Program-made: the position numbers and the translations under genes
Assembly (NCBI RefSeq): GCF_013410115.1
Contig: NZ_JACCCV010000002.1
Location: forward strand, 1,984,001 to 2,048,000
Origin: Tunturiibacter gelidiferens
GTDB taxonomy: Bacteria; Acidobacteriota; Terriglobia; Terriglobales; Acidobacteriaceae
Length of the DNA: 64,000 nucleotides
Reading direction: 5' to 3'
The notes under the pieces: model-generated
What the model was told of the DNA's origin: nothing
Database searches by the model: none
What the model saw: only the letters and a program-made list of their open reading frames with translations
Part shown: positions 1-7,434 of the stretch, one piece after another
Numbering within the stretch: the stretch's first letter is position 1
How the letters are laid out: the number at the start of each line of letters is the position of its first letter

Positions 1-1
1 T

Positions 2-141
2 CACTTCGTGACGGGTATACCGGTCTGGGGGGTATGGAATCCTTGGGGCCTCCCGTTGGTCGGCAGGATCTTCCCTTCCGACCAACGGGAGGAGGAATGC
101 TGCCTGTTGCGCCTAAACCAAGGTATACGCGTCACGAAGTG
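2..141. repeat. Palindromic interspersed repeat, copy 1
   Basis: About 140 bp bounded by inverted ends: CACTTCGTGACGGGTATACC at the left and, at 122-141, its near-complement GGTATAC-GCGTCACGAAGTG. Inside is a perfect 15-bp hairpin, with arms at 49-63 and 78-92 and a 14-nt loop. A second, more degenerate copy lies at 56987-57096. The right flank of this copy (about 142-165) resembles the reverse complement of the left flank of copy 2, so the repeated unit is larger than the palindrome. It encodes no protein I can recognise. It sits just downstream of the SDR gene and may extend past the window edge. Confidence 0.75.
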
Positions 142-183
142 ACCGCCCTCCGCGCAGGAGGCCCTTCCGGCAAGACAGCGCTT

Positions 184-954
184 TCAGAGGTTGAGCTTCT
201 TGAAGACCATCTCAGGGATGTTGCGGATGATGAACATAATGGGCTGCCACTGGAAGGGGACATAGAGGATGTCCCTGCGCTTGTCGATAGCGCTGACGAT
301 AGATTCCGCGACTGAGTCGACGTCCGCAAACTTCTCGCTTTTGGGCATGCCAGCAGTCATTGCGGTCTTGATGGGGCCGGGTTTGATGGTCAGGACAGTG
401 ACACCCTCGCGGTCGATGCGATTTCTGAGGCCGCCGAGGAATGCGGAGAGGCCGGCCTTTGAGGAGCCGTAGACGTAGTTGGACTTGCGGCCCCGGTCGC
501 CAGCTACTGAAGAGAGTACGGCAAGGGTGCCGGAGCGACGCTGGACGCAGAAGTTCGCGAGCCAGGTGAGGAGGGAGACGGGAGCGACGAAGTTGGTGTG
601 GAGGATCTGGGCAGCGGTGTTGAAGTCACGCTCTGCTTCGGTCTGGTCGCCGAGGATGCCGTGGGCCAGATAGGCAATGTCCATCCCGGTGAGGGAGTTG
701 ACGGCGTGAGCCAGGAGCGAGGGGTGTTGGTCGGTGTCGTCGAGATCGGCAACTGCGGTGTCGATATAGCTGGCACCGCGAGTTTTGAGATCGGCGGCAA
801 CGGCTGCGAGCTTTTCGGCGTTGCGCGCGACGAGGAAGAGGCTTGCTCCTTGAGCCGCCCAGATGCGACAGGTTGCTTCGGCGATGCCGGAGGTTGCGCC
901 GAGGACGAGGATCTTGCGGGGAGTCGTGGAGGTCGATTGCGGGGTCGTGCTCAT
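184..954 (-). CDS. SDR-family oxidoreductase, DprE2-like
   Basis: Short-chain dehydrogenase/reductase of 256 residues. The dinucleotide-binding glycine motif GATSGIA lies at about residues 19-25. The catalytic Ser is in the VLSSVAG stretch and the Tyr/Lys pair in YGSSK at about residue 160. It lies 18 bp downstream of a DprE1-like FAD oxidase on the same strand. In mycobacteria that pairing (DprE1 oxidises, DprE2 reduces) epimerises polyprenyl-phospho-ribose to the arabinose form. The pairing is the main argument for this role; sequence alone supports only an NAD(P)-dependent SDR. A C-terminal hydrophobic stretch (QPIMFIIRNI) could be membrane-associated. Confidence 0.8.
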   Translation of the reverse strand: MSTTPQSTSTTPRKILVLGATSGIAEATCRIWAAQGASLFLVARNAEKLAAVAADLKTRGASYIDTAVADLDDTDQHPSLLAHAVNSLTGMDIAYLAHGILGDQTEAERDFNTAAQILHTNFVAPVSLLTWLANFCVQRRSGTLAVLSSVAGDRGRKSNYVYGSSKAGLSAFLGGLRNRIDREGVTVLTIKPGPIKTAMTAGMPKSEKFADVDSVAESIVSAIDKRRDILYVPFQWQPIMFIIRNIPEMVFKKLNL

Positions 955-972
955 AGCTGGCGGTGTCCGGTC

Positions 973-2346
973 TTATGAATTTGGAGTGACGCGTTCCCAG
1001 AAGCTCGAGGTGAGCAGGGGGTCACGGTATTGGGCGAAGTGCTGCCATTGAGGGTAGAAGGCCTGGAACTGAGAGGCGGTCATGGCGGCATCTTTGGCCG
1101 GATAGAGGCGGCCGCCAAACTCGAGGGTCATGTCGGCGAGGCGCTGAAAGAGTGGGAAGCTCTTGTCGGGCTTGATGGGAAAGTCGAGGGCGAGGGTGAT
1201 GCCGGGTTTGGGGAAGCTCATCATGCCGGGCGAGGGGACGTCGCCGAAGGCTTTGAGTACGGCGAGAAAGCTGGCGAGGCCTGATTTGGCGACTTCGCGG
1301 AGGATGGCGATGGTTCCCTCTTTGGCGTGCTCCCAGGGGATGACGTACTGGAACTGGAGGAGGCCGCGCTTGCCGTACATGCGGTTCCAGCGGAGGACCT
1401 TGTCGAGCGGGTAGAAGAAGGGCTCGTAGTCCTGGAGGGCGACGACACGCTTGTGAATCTGCTTGTGGAAGAAGGCTGTATTGAAAAGGCTGACGGAGAC
1501 AGCGTTGAGGGCAAAGCCAGGGGCTTCGAAGGGGAAGATGAGTTTTGGCTTGGGGGAGGGTTTGAGGTCGTCTCTACGGGCGGAGTGATCGCCCTGCATG
1601 AAGACTCCGCGGGCGAAGTTGCGGCCGGTGGAGGTGACGTCGACCCAACTGACGGTGTACTCGACGTCGCTGGCCTGATTGGTGAGGTCGAGGAACTCGT
1701 CGATGCCGTGGAACTGGATGCCTTCGTAGTCGATCTTTCGGGAGACGATGGGCTTGAGGCGAAGGGTGGCCCAGGTGATGACGCCGGTGAGTCCGAGGCC
1801 GCCGATGGTTGCGGCGTAGAACTCGGGGTTTTCTGTCGGGGAGCAGAGCATGCGGGAGCCGTCGGAGCGGACGAGCTCGAACTGGGTGATGTGGCGTCCG
1901 AAGGTTCCGGCGGTGTGGTGGTTTTTGCCGTGGATGTCGTTGGCGATTGCTCCGCCGAGGGTTACATATTTTGTGCCGGGCGTGACGGGAAGGAAGAAGC
2001 CACGGGGAACGGCGAAGTCCAGGATCTGGGCGAGGGTGACACCGGCTTCGGCAGTTAGGAGGCCGGTCTCGGGTTCGAAGTCGATGAGGCGATTCATTGC
2101 GGTGGTGACGAGGAGGTTGCCATCCTTGAGGAGGCAGACGTCGCCGTAGCTGCGTCCCATGCCGACGGGGAGTGCACCGTTGTGGAGGTTGGCGGTAAGT
2201 GCGGGAAAGTCGCTCTGCCAGTGGAGCGGAAGGAGTTTTGCGCCGTAGGTAGGGTAGCGGCCCCAGGATTCGAAGGGAGATTGCACTGGGGGGGTCGCTT
2301 CCTCTGTTGCGGTTGGATCTGGCATAGGGACAGGATACTGGTTCAT
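973..2346 (-). CDS. FAD-binding oxidoreductase, DprE1-like
   Basis: FAD-linked oxidase of 457 residues. The N-terminal PCMH-type FAD domain carries GMGRSYGDVCL near residue 62 and GGAIANDIHGKNHH near residue 131, where the flavin-contacting His lies in this family. The C-terminal half resembles the substrate-binding cap of the aldonolactone oxidase/DprE1 group. With the SDR that follows 18 bp downstream it forms a probable two-gene operon for epimerising a lipid-linked pentose. The start is the ATG of MNQYPVPMPD; no strong ribosome-binding site is visible. The substrate is inferred from the pairing, because the window holds no arabinosyltransferase. Confidence 0.8.
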   Translation of the reverse strand: MNQYPVPMPDPTATEEATPPVQSPFESWGRYPTYGAKLLPLHWQSDFPALTANLHNGALPVGMGRSYGDVCLLKDGNLLVTTAMNRLIDFEPETGLLTAEAGVTLAQILDFAVPRGFFLPVTPGTKYVTLGGAIANDIHGKNHHTAGTFGRHITQFELVRSDGSRMLCSPTENPEFYAATIGGLGLTGVITWATLRLKPIVSRKIDYEGIQFHGIDEFLDLTNQASDVEYTVSWVDVTSTGRNFARGVFMQGDHSARRDDLKPSPKPKLIFPFEAPGFALNAVSVSLFNTAFFHKQIHKRVVALQDYEPFFYPLDKVLRWNRMYGKRGLLQFQYVIPWEHAKEGTIAILREVAKSGLASFLAVLKAFGDVPSPGMMSFPKPGITLALDFPIKPDKSFPLFQRLADMTLEFGGRLYPAKDAAMTASQFQAFYPQWQHFAQYRDPLLTSSFWERVTPNS

Positions 2347-2414
2347 TGCGGTGGCGGGATTAAAAACGAAGAGGCACAGCGTGTGCCGTGCCTCCTACTG
2401 AAACTGCTGTGCGG

Positions 2415-2816
2415 TTAGGCGGCAGCAGAGGTGCGATTTGCGGCGTGCTTGTCTGCTGCAATCTTCAGGGCTGACTTTGCCTGCTCGGTAAGAGCGGCAA
2501 AACCAGCTGCGTCGTTGGCGGCGATGTCAGCGAGGACCTTGCGGTCGAGCTGATTGCCGGCGAGCTTGAGGCCGTTGATGAAGGTCGAGTAGCTCATGCC
2601 ATTGATGCGGCAGGCTGCGTTGATGCGGACGATCCAGAGGGCGCGGAACTGGCGCTTCTTCTGTTTGCGGCCGGTGTAGGCGAACTTGAGTCCGCGCTCG
2701 ACGGCTTCCTGAGCGGCCTGGTAGAGCTTGGACTTTGTGAGGAAGTAACCACTCGCACGCTTGAGGATCTTTTTGCGGCGATCGTTGCGTTTTGTACTCC
2801 GTTTTACACGGGGCAT
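2415..2816 (-). CDS. rplT: 50S ribosomal protein L20
   Basis: L20 binds 23S rRNA early in large-subunit assembly. The 133-residue product starts MPRVKRSTKRNDRRKK, then RASGYFLTKSKLYQAAQEAV, and contains the family signature AACRINGMSYSTFINGL. It is about 15 residues longer than usual because of an Ala-rich C-terminal tail. AGGAG lies about 8 nt upstream of the ATG. Unlike the usual compact infC-rpmI-rplT order, it is separated from rpmI by about 270 bp that include a terminator. Confidence 0.97.
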   Translation of the reverse strand: MPRVKRSTKRNDRRKKILKRASGYFLTKSKLYQAAQEAVERGLKFAYTGRKQKKRQFRALWIVRINAACRINGMSYSTFINGLKLAGNQLDRKVLADIAANDAAGFAALTEQAKSALKIAADKHAANRTSAAA

Positions 2817-3058
2817 CTTGCTTCTCCTTTTGCGTACTTCGTTTAAGCGGCTGGAGGTAAGGGTCGCATTCTCGTCTCAATCAGAACTAGTTGGTGCCCT
2901 GAAAGAGCTTCGTGAGAACGACGATGGTGGCCTCTTCACTCGCTATGCAACTTCAAGTCTCGGTGGAATCGCTAACGCGCTTCCAGGGGCCGGAACGCTT
3001 TGCTGGCCCTTTGCTTTTGAGCGGCTCGACTTGAAAAACTTATGCTTCCCTTATTCCT
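2817..3058 (-). promoter_or_regulatory. Long rplT leader between rpmI and rplT
   Basis: This 240-bp spacer has no credible gene. It begins just after an intrinsic terminator that follows rpmI, so rplT must be read from its own promoter or by read-through. In other bacteria L20 represses its operon by binding mRNA structures that mimic its rRNA site, which makes an attenuation leader plausible. I could not identify a convincing -10/-35 pair or a defined L20-binding fold by eye. Confidence 0.3.
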
Positions 3059-3086
3059 AAAAACGAAAGACCTTCTTTGGTCTTTC
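3059..3086 (-). terminator. Intrinsic terminator after rpmI
   Basis: On the minus strand GAAAGACC (3086-3079) pairs with GGTCTTTC (3072-3065) across a 6-nt loop, an 8-bp perfect stem. One G and then five Ts follow (3063-3059). The hairpin starts 2 bp after the rpmI stop codon, between rpmI and rplT. Confidence 0.85.
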
Positions 3087-3088
3087 TA

Positions 3089-3286
3089 TCAGGCGTAAGG
3101 AAGCATCCGGGCAACCTTGTGATGATCCGCATCCGAAATAAGCGCCGACCCGCCGAGCTTGCGCTTGGTCTTGGTGGCCTTCGAGGTGAGGATGTGGCGC
3201 ATCTTGGACTGGCCGCGCTTGAACTTGCCGGTGCCGGTCTTATGAAAGCGCTTGGCTGCGCCGCTGTGTGTCTTCAACTTTGGCAT
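3089..3286 (-). CDS. rpmI: 50S ribosomal protein L35
   Basis: L35 is a small basic large-subunit protein. The product has the typical 65 residues. It opens MPKLKTHSGAAKRFHKTGTG and continues with the family pattern around KFKRGQSKMRHILTSK. It lies upstream of rplT as expected, but infC, normally the first gene of this operon, is missing; the next gene upstream on this strand is a GNAT acetyltransferase. A terminator directly after the stop codon isolates it from rplT. Confidence 0.97.
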   Translation of the reverse strand: MPKLKTHSGAAKRFHKTGTGKFKRGQSKMRHILTSKATKTKRKLGGSALISDADHHKVARMLPYA

Positions 3287-3447
3287 GGTGTTCCTGACGA
3301 AAACTGTGTTCTGGACAACTTTCTAAGTATATACGAGGGTTGTGACTGCGGACCGATCTTATTTAGGCGGCATTGGGAAGCGCTCGAACCATCGCCGCAA
3401 ACCCATGTAAATAAGAGACTTGATGTTAGTGGTCATAGGGGGAGATG

Positions 3448-3981
3448 CTAATTGAGGGCTTTCTCGAAGACCTCAAAGTAGAGGTCGTCACGAAGCGGCA
3501 TTCCAAAGCGTTGATCGCCGTAGGGGAATGGCTCTGTCTTGCCCGTGCGACGATATCCGCGACGCTCATACCACTCGACGAGCGTATGACGAAGCCAGAT
3601 CACGGTAATCCTAACTCGTTGCGCTCCACGGGCTTTCATGTAATCTTCGGCATAAGACAGGAGCGTGCGTCCAAGCCGCTCGGCCTGGCGCTGAGGGTCT
3701 ATGGCAAGCATCGAGAGATACCACACCGCCGGCTCGTCAGTGGACTCAAGCGACACACAGCCTGCGAGAGGGGCGTTGTTGGCGTCACGCATCAAGAGAA
3801 TGGTGGCTTTACCGTTTGCGAAGGTGTCGGCAAGGATGGCCGAGTCGATCCTCTGCCCGCCTATCACCTTCGCTTCGCTTGCCCATCCAGCTTCAGCGCT
3901 TTTGCCTCTGTAGGCATTGTTAACAAAGGTGGCGAGCTCGTCGACGTCAGCATAAGTAGCGGGAACAAAGATCATCTTCAA
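3448..3981 (-). CDS. GNAT-family N-acetyltransferase
   Basis: Acetyl-CoA-dependent N-acetyltransferase of about 177 residues, substrate unknown. The central strand YLSMLAIDPQRQAERLGRTL holds the acetyl-CoA pyrophosphate-binding loop, and a conserved C-terminal YERRGYRRTG segment ends the fold. The start is probably the TTG at 3981, which has a purine-rich GGGAGAAGG about 8 nt upstream; the ATG two codons later is about 14 nt from it. It lies about 160 bp upstream of rpmI on the same strand. A role in ribosomal protein acetylation would be speculation. Confidence 0.85.
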   Translation of the reverse strand: MKMIFVPATYADVDELATFVNNAYRGKSAEAGWASEAKVIGGQRIDSAILADTFANGKATILLMRDANNAPLAGCVSLESTDEPAVWYLSMLAIDPQRQAERLGRTLLSYAEDYMKARGAQRVRITVIWLRHTLVEWYERRGYRRTGKTEPFPYGDQRFGMPLRDDLYFEVFEKALN

Positions 3982-4051
3982 TAATTATGCCTTCTCCCTT
4001 TCTGGCTGGAAAAGAAAGCTCTGGTTGAAAACCTATCTCGTCCCGAACAAT

Positions 4052-4077
4052 AAAAATGACCCTCCGAAGAGGGTCAT
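4052..4077 (-). terminator. Intrinsic terminator with UUCG tetraloop
   Basis: On the minus strand a perfect 9-bp stem (ATGACCCTC with GAGGGTCAT) is closed by a TTCG tetraloop and followed by TTTTATTG. It lies 50 bp downstream of the secreted His/Gly-rich protein gene and should end that transcript. Confidence 0.92.
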
Positions 4078-4126
4078 CGTTGGGCTCTCGCGAGCGTTTG
4101 TCGGGTAGTTAGGATTACGTGTTCCG

Positions 4127-4423
4127 TTATCCCTTTGGACCAACGGAGGAACCACCACCACCAGTGCTGCTGCCACCACCAGTGCCGCCACCAGTGCTGC
4201 TGCCGCCACCACCAGTGCTGCTGCCGCCGTGGCCGGGGCAGTTACCGCCGTTGCCGCCGTTACCACCACCGTCGTGGTCATGGTCGTGATCATGATGGCA
4301 CCAGCCGAACCAGGACCACGAGCTGCCGCTATCGTGATCATGATCACAGGCGAAGGCTGAGCTGGAGGTTGTGAGCAGTGAGAATCCAACGATCGAGACA
4401 GCGATCAAACGGTTCAATTTCAT
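4127..4423 (-). CDS. Small secreted His/Asp- and Gly/Ser-rich protein
   Basis: The predicted product has 98 residues from the ATG at 4423, chosen because GAGG lies 7 nt upstream and the reading MKLNRLIAVSIVGFSLL gives a clean signal peptide ending near SSAFA. The mature part has an HDHDHDHD run flanked by two Cys, which suggests binding of a divalent metal (inference), then imperfect Gly/Ser/Thr repeats of the GGGGSSTGGG type. No known domain is recognised. It is monocistronic, with its own strong terminator. Confidence 0.65.
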   Translation of the reverse strand: MKLNRLIAVSIVGFSLLTTSSSAFACDHDHDSGSSWSWFGWCHHDHDHDHDGGGNGGNGGNCPGHGGSSTGGGGSSTGGGTGGGSSTGGGGSSVGPKG

Positions 4424-4555
4424 TGGTTCACCTCGGGGAGTTACGAGCCGAAGCATAACAAGCCGCATGGGTTAGGGGAGTACAACTTTCGGAGCAGCGG
4501 CGCTGGTTACCGATGGGCCAGGGATTGCAGTGCGGGACGGATCAGGGCAGGTGCG

Positions 4556-4590
4556 GGGAGGGGTACAACACCCCTTCCGCGTGCTATACT
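4556..4590 (+). promoter_or_regulatory. Candidate gyrB promoter with overlapping inverted repeat
   Basis: TGCTATACT at 4582-4590 fits an extended -10 element. No good -35 hexamer stands at 17 bp. The region instead holds an imperfect inverted repeat centred on GGGGTACAACACCCC (4561-4575), extended by GCGG and CCGC arms. The gyrB ATG lies 125 bp downstream. A promoter overlapped by a dyad could be an operator or an artefact of GC-rich DNA. Confidence 0.35.
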
Positions 4591-4714
4591 TAAGACACTG
4601 AGAGTCAGGCTAGAACGTGTGTAAAGCGCTGTAACGGCGCGGGTTTTCGCGGATTGCGCGGACACGGGACGGGCTGAAAATCCTGCAACTTCAGCAACCG
4701 CTGAACGGAGATAC

Positions 4715-7366
4715 ATGGCATCGACTGCAATCCCCACCGAAGGTGCTCTTTTAGAGCTTGAAGCTGGCAAAATCAAGGACGCTCCTGCAAAAGGAAAAGA
4801 AGGCGGCGGCTATTCGGCCGAGAACATCACCGTTCTGGAAGGCCTGGCGGCGGTTCGGCTGAGGCCGGCGATGTATATCGGTTCGACCGGCGAGCAGGGG
4901 CTGCATCACCTGGTGTATGAGGTGGTCGATAACTCGGTCGACGAGGCCCTGGGTGGGCATGCGACAAAGATCGATGTGACGATCCATGTCGATAATTCGA
5001 TTACGGTGGTCGACGATGGGCGTGGAATTCCGGTCGACGACAAGGTGATCAACGGCGAGAAGATGCCGGCGGTGCAGGTTGTTCTCACGATGCTGCATGC
5101 GGGCGGTAAGTTCGATGCGTCGAACTACAAGGTTTCGGGTGGTTTGCATGGCGTCGGCGTGAGCTGCGTCAATGCGTTGAGCGAAGAGTTTGACGTCGAG
5201 ATCTGGCGCGATGGTCATGCGTGGGAGCAGGACTACTCGAAGGGTGCGCCGATCAGCAAGCTGCGTAAGATGGGCTCGTCGACGCGCAAGGGCACGAAGG
5301 TGCATTTTCTGCCGGACAAGTCGATCTTTACGGTGACGGAGTTCAACTACGACACGCTGGCGCAACGGTTGAGGGAGCTCGCCTTTTTGAATAAGGGGCT
5401 GGAGATCCATCTGACGGACCAGCGCACGACGGACTCGAAGACCGGGGAGTACAAGCACCAGGAGTTCAAGTACATCGGCGGGATCGCGGAGTTTATCAAG
5501 CACCTGAACAAGGGCAAGGCGGTGCTGCATGACAAGCCGATCTACATGGAGGCCGAGCGGGACAACGTGGCCATGGAGATTGCGCTGCAGTATAACGATG
5601 CCTACTCCGAGACCGTGTTTACCTTCGCGAACAACATCAACACGGTTGATGGGGGCACGCACCTCTCGGGCTTCAAGACAGCGCTGACCAGGACGATCAA
5701 CGCGGCGGGGCAGTCTCTGGGTCTGTTCAAGGACGTGAAGGAGAACCTGAGCGGGGACGATGTGCGCGAAGGACTGGTTGTTGTGATCAGCGTGAAGCTT
5801 AGCCAGCCGCAGTTTGAAGGACAGACGAAGGGCAAGCTGAACTCGGATATCGCAGGAACGGTGCAGGCGTTTGTGAATGAGCGGCTGGGTGCGTTTCTCG
5901 AGCAGAACCCTTCGGTTGCGAAGAAGATTATCAATAAGGCGATCGATGCAGCGCGAGCGCGTGAGGCTGCTCGTAAGGCAAGGGATTTGACTCGGCGCAA
6001 GGGTGCTCTTGATGGCGGCGGACTGCCTGGGAAGCTGGCAGACTGCTCGGAGCGGCAGCCGGATCGGTGTGAGCTTTATCTGGTCGAGGGAGAGAGCGCG
6101 GGTGGAACGGCCAAGCAGGGGCGCGACCGGAAGTTCCAGGCGATTCTGCCGTTGAAGGGAAAGATTCTCAACGTGGAGAAGGCCCGCTACGACAAGATGC
6201 TGGGGCACGAAGAGATTCGCGCCATGATTACGGCGCTTGGCTGCGGCATCGGCAAAGACGACTTCGATGCGAGCAAGCTGCGGTATGGCAAGTTGATTCT
6301 GATGACCGATGCTGACGTCGACGGATCGCACATCCGCACGCTGTTGTTGACGTTCTTCTTCCGCCATATGACGGAGCTGATCAAGCGGGGACATGTTTAT
6401 ATCGCTCAGCCGCCGCTGTATCGCATCAAAAAGGGCAAGTTCGAGCAGTACATCAAAGACGATCGCGAGTATGTGAGCGTGATGGTGAAGCGTGCGTCGG
6501 ATGGCATGGTGATTCGTTACGGCAAAGACGGCGGCAGGCTCGAAGGCGCTGCACTGACGAAGTACATGGGCCAGTTGAACGACTATCTTAGCTTCTTCGA
6601 TAAGGTGCAGAAGCGGTTGCGGAATGATGACGTGACGCAGGCGTTCGCTGAGTTGTTTGCTCATGAGGGTAAGGATTCTGTGCGACGCGTGGACTTCGAA
6701 ACACCGGCCAAGGTGGAAGCCATGCGCGAGCGGCTAGTGGGAATGCAGAAGACCTACCAGTTCAAGAATGTTGGCGACGTCGTGATGGACGAGGAGCACA
6801 GGAGCTACTCGGTTAGCTATACCGATGCGCAGGGCGCAGTGAGAACGATTGACTGGGCGCTGGCTTCAGCCCCGGAGAGCCGGCAGATGCTGGCCAAGCA
6901 TGCACAGATCAAGGAGCAGTTAGTGGCTCCGTTCTTTATCGAGTATGCGACAAAGACCAAAGCGGAGACTGCTGCAGAAGAGGCTGAGGAGATTGCTTCG
7001 GAAGAAGGTGTCTCGGAGCTCGCCGCGGCTCCAGGAACGGTGGCAGAGGTAAAGCCAAGCAAGAGAGCGAGCAAGGCGTCTCAAGATCCGGTCGAGAAGA
7101 AGACGGCGCGCGAAGTGTTCGAGTATGTGATCGAACAAGGCAAGAAGGAGTATCAGGTTCAGCGGTATAAGGGACTGGGTGAGATGACGGCTCCGCAGCT
7201 ATGGGAGACGACGATGGATCCCGAGCGACGTACGCTGCTGCAGGTGAAGCTCGAAGACATTGCGGCCTGTGAAGAGATCTTTACGACCCTGATGGGTGAG
7301 GACGTAGAGAGCAGGCGCAAGTTCATCGAAGAGAATGCCCTGGACGTGAAGAACCTGGATATCTAG
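4715..7366 (+). CDS. gyrB: DNA gyrase subunit B
   Basis: ATPase subunit of the type II topoisomerase that introduces negative supercoils. The GHKL ATPase domain shows EVVDNSVDEALGG, DDGRGIPV and GGLHGVG. The TOPRIM domain shows LVEGESAGGTAKQGRD and the metal-binding DADVDGSHIRTLL. The C-terminal YKGLGEM stretch is conserved. At 883 residues it exceeds the usual ~800: about 30 extra N-terminal residues precede the ATPase core, and an Ala/Glu/Lys-rich insertion (about residues 755-795) lies before the last conserved block. The ATG has GGAG 4 nt upstream. gyrA is not in the window. Confidence 0.98.
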   Translation: MASTAIPTEGALLELEAGKIKDAPAKGKEGGGYSAENITVLEGLAAVRLRPAMYIGSTGEQGLHHLVYEVVDNSVDEALGGHATKIDVTIHVDNSITVVDDGRGIPVDDKVINGEKMPAVQVVLTMLHAGGKFDASNYKVSGGLHGVGVSCVNALSEEFDVEIWRDGHAWEQDYSKGAPISKLRKMGSSTRKGTKVHFLPDKSIFTVTEFNYDTLAQRLRELAFLNKGLEIHLTDQRTTDSKTGEYKHQEFKYIGGIAEFIKHLNKGKAVLHDKPIYMEAERDNVAMEIALQYNDAYSETVFTFANNINTVDGGTHLSGFKTALTRTINAAGQSLGLFKDVKENLSGDDVREGLVVVISVKLSQPQFEGQTKGKLNSDIAGTVQAFVNERLGAFLEQNPSVAKKIINKAIDAARAREAARKARDLTRRKGALDGGGLPGKLADCSERQPDRCELYLVEGESAGGTAKQGRDRKFQAILPLKGKILNVEKARYDKMLGHEEIRAMITALGCGIGKDDFDASKLRYGKLILMTDADVDGSHIRTLLLTFFFRHMTELIKRGHVYIAQPPLYRIKKGKFEQYIKDDREYVSVMVKRASDGMVIRYGKDGGRLEGAALTKYMGQLNDYLSFFDKVQKRLRNDDVTQAFAELFAHEGKDSVRRVDFETPAKVEAMRERLVGMQKTYQFKNVGDVVMDEEHRSYSVSYTDAQGAVRTIDWALASAPESRQMLAKHAQIKEQLVAPFFIEYATKTKAETAAEEAEEIASEEGVSELAAAPGTVAEVKPSKRASKASQDPVEKKTAREVFEYVIEQGKKEYQVQRYKGLGEMTAPQLWETTMDPERRTLLQVKLEDIAACEEIFTTLMGEDVESRRKFIEENALDVKNLDI

Positions 7367-7401
7367 GCTGTAGGTTGGCTCTGGATCGAGACGACGGAGT
7401 T

Positions 7402-7434
7402 GAGCCGCGAATAAGGTAGCTTTATTCGCGGCTC
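7402..7434. terminator. Shared hairpin between convergent gyrB and MMPL genes
   Basis: Arms of 13 bp, GAGCCGCGAATAA (7402-7414) and its complement (7422-7434), are separated by a 7-nt loop. It begins 36 bp after the gyrB stop and its right arm includes the stop codon of the opposing MMPL gene. There is no T-run on either strand, so it is a strong symmetric hairpin but not a classical intrinsic terminator. Confidence 0.55.

Noticed and set aside
4033..4389. 118-residue minus-strand frame overlapping the His/Gly-rich protein
   Set aside because: It lacks a signal peptide and runs through a strong terminator hairpin. The alternative frame has a ribosome-binding site and a signal peptide.
4751..6664. 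637-residue open frame antisense to gyrB
   Set aside because: It is a shadow of a clear gyrB with all expected motifs. The antisense protein is Leu/Arg/His-rich with no start signal or domain.
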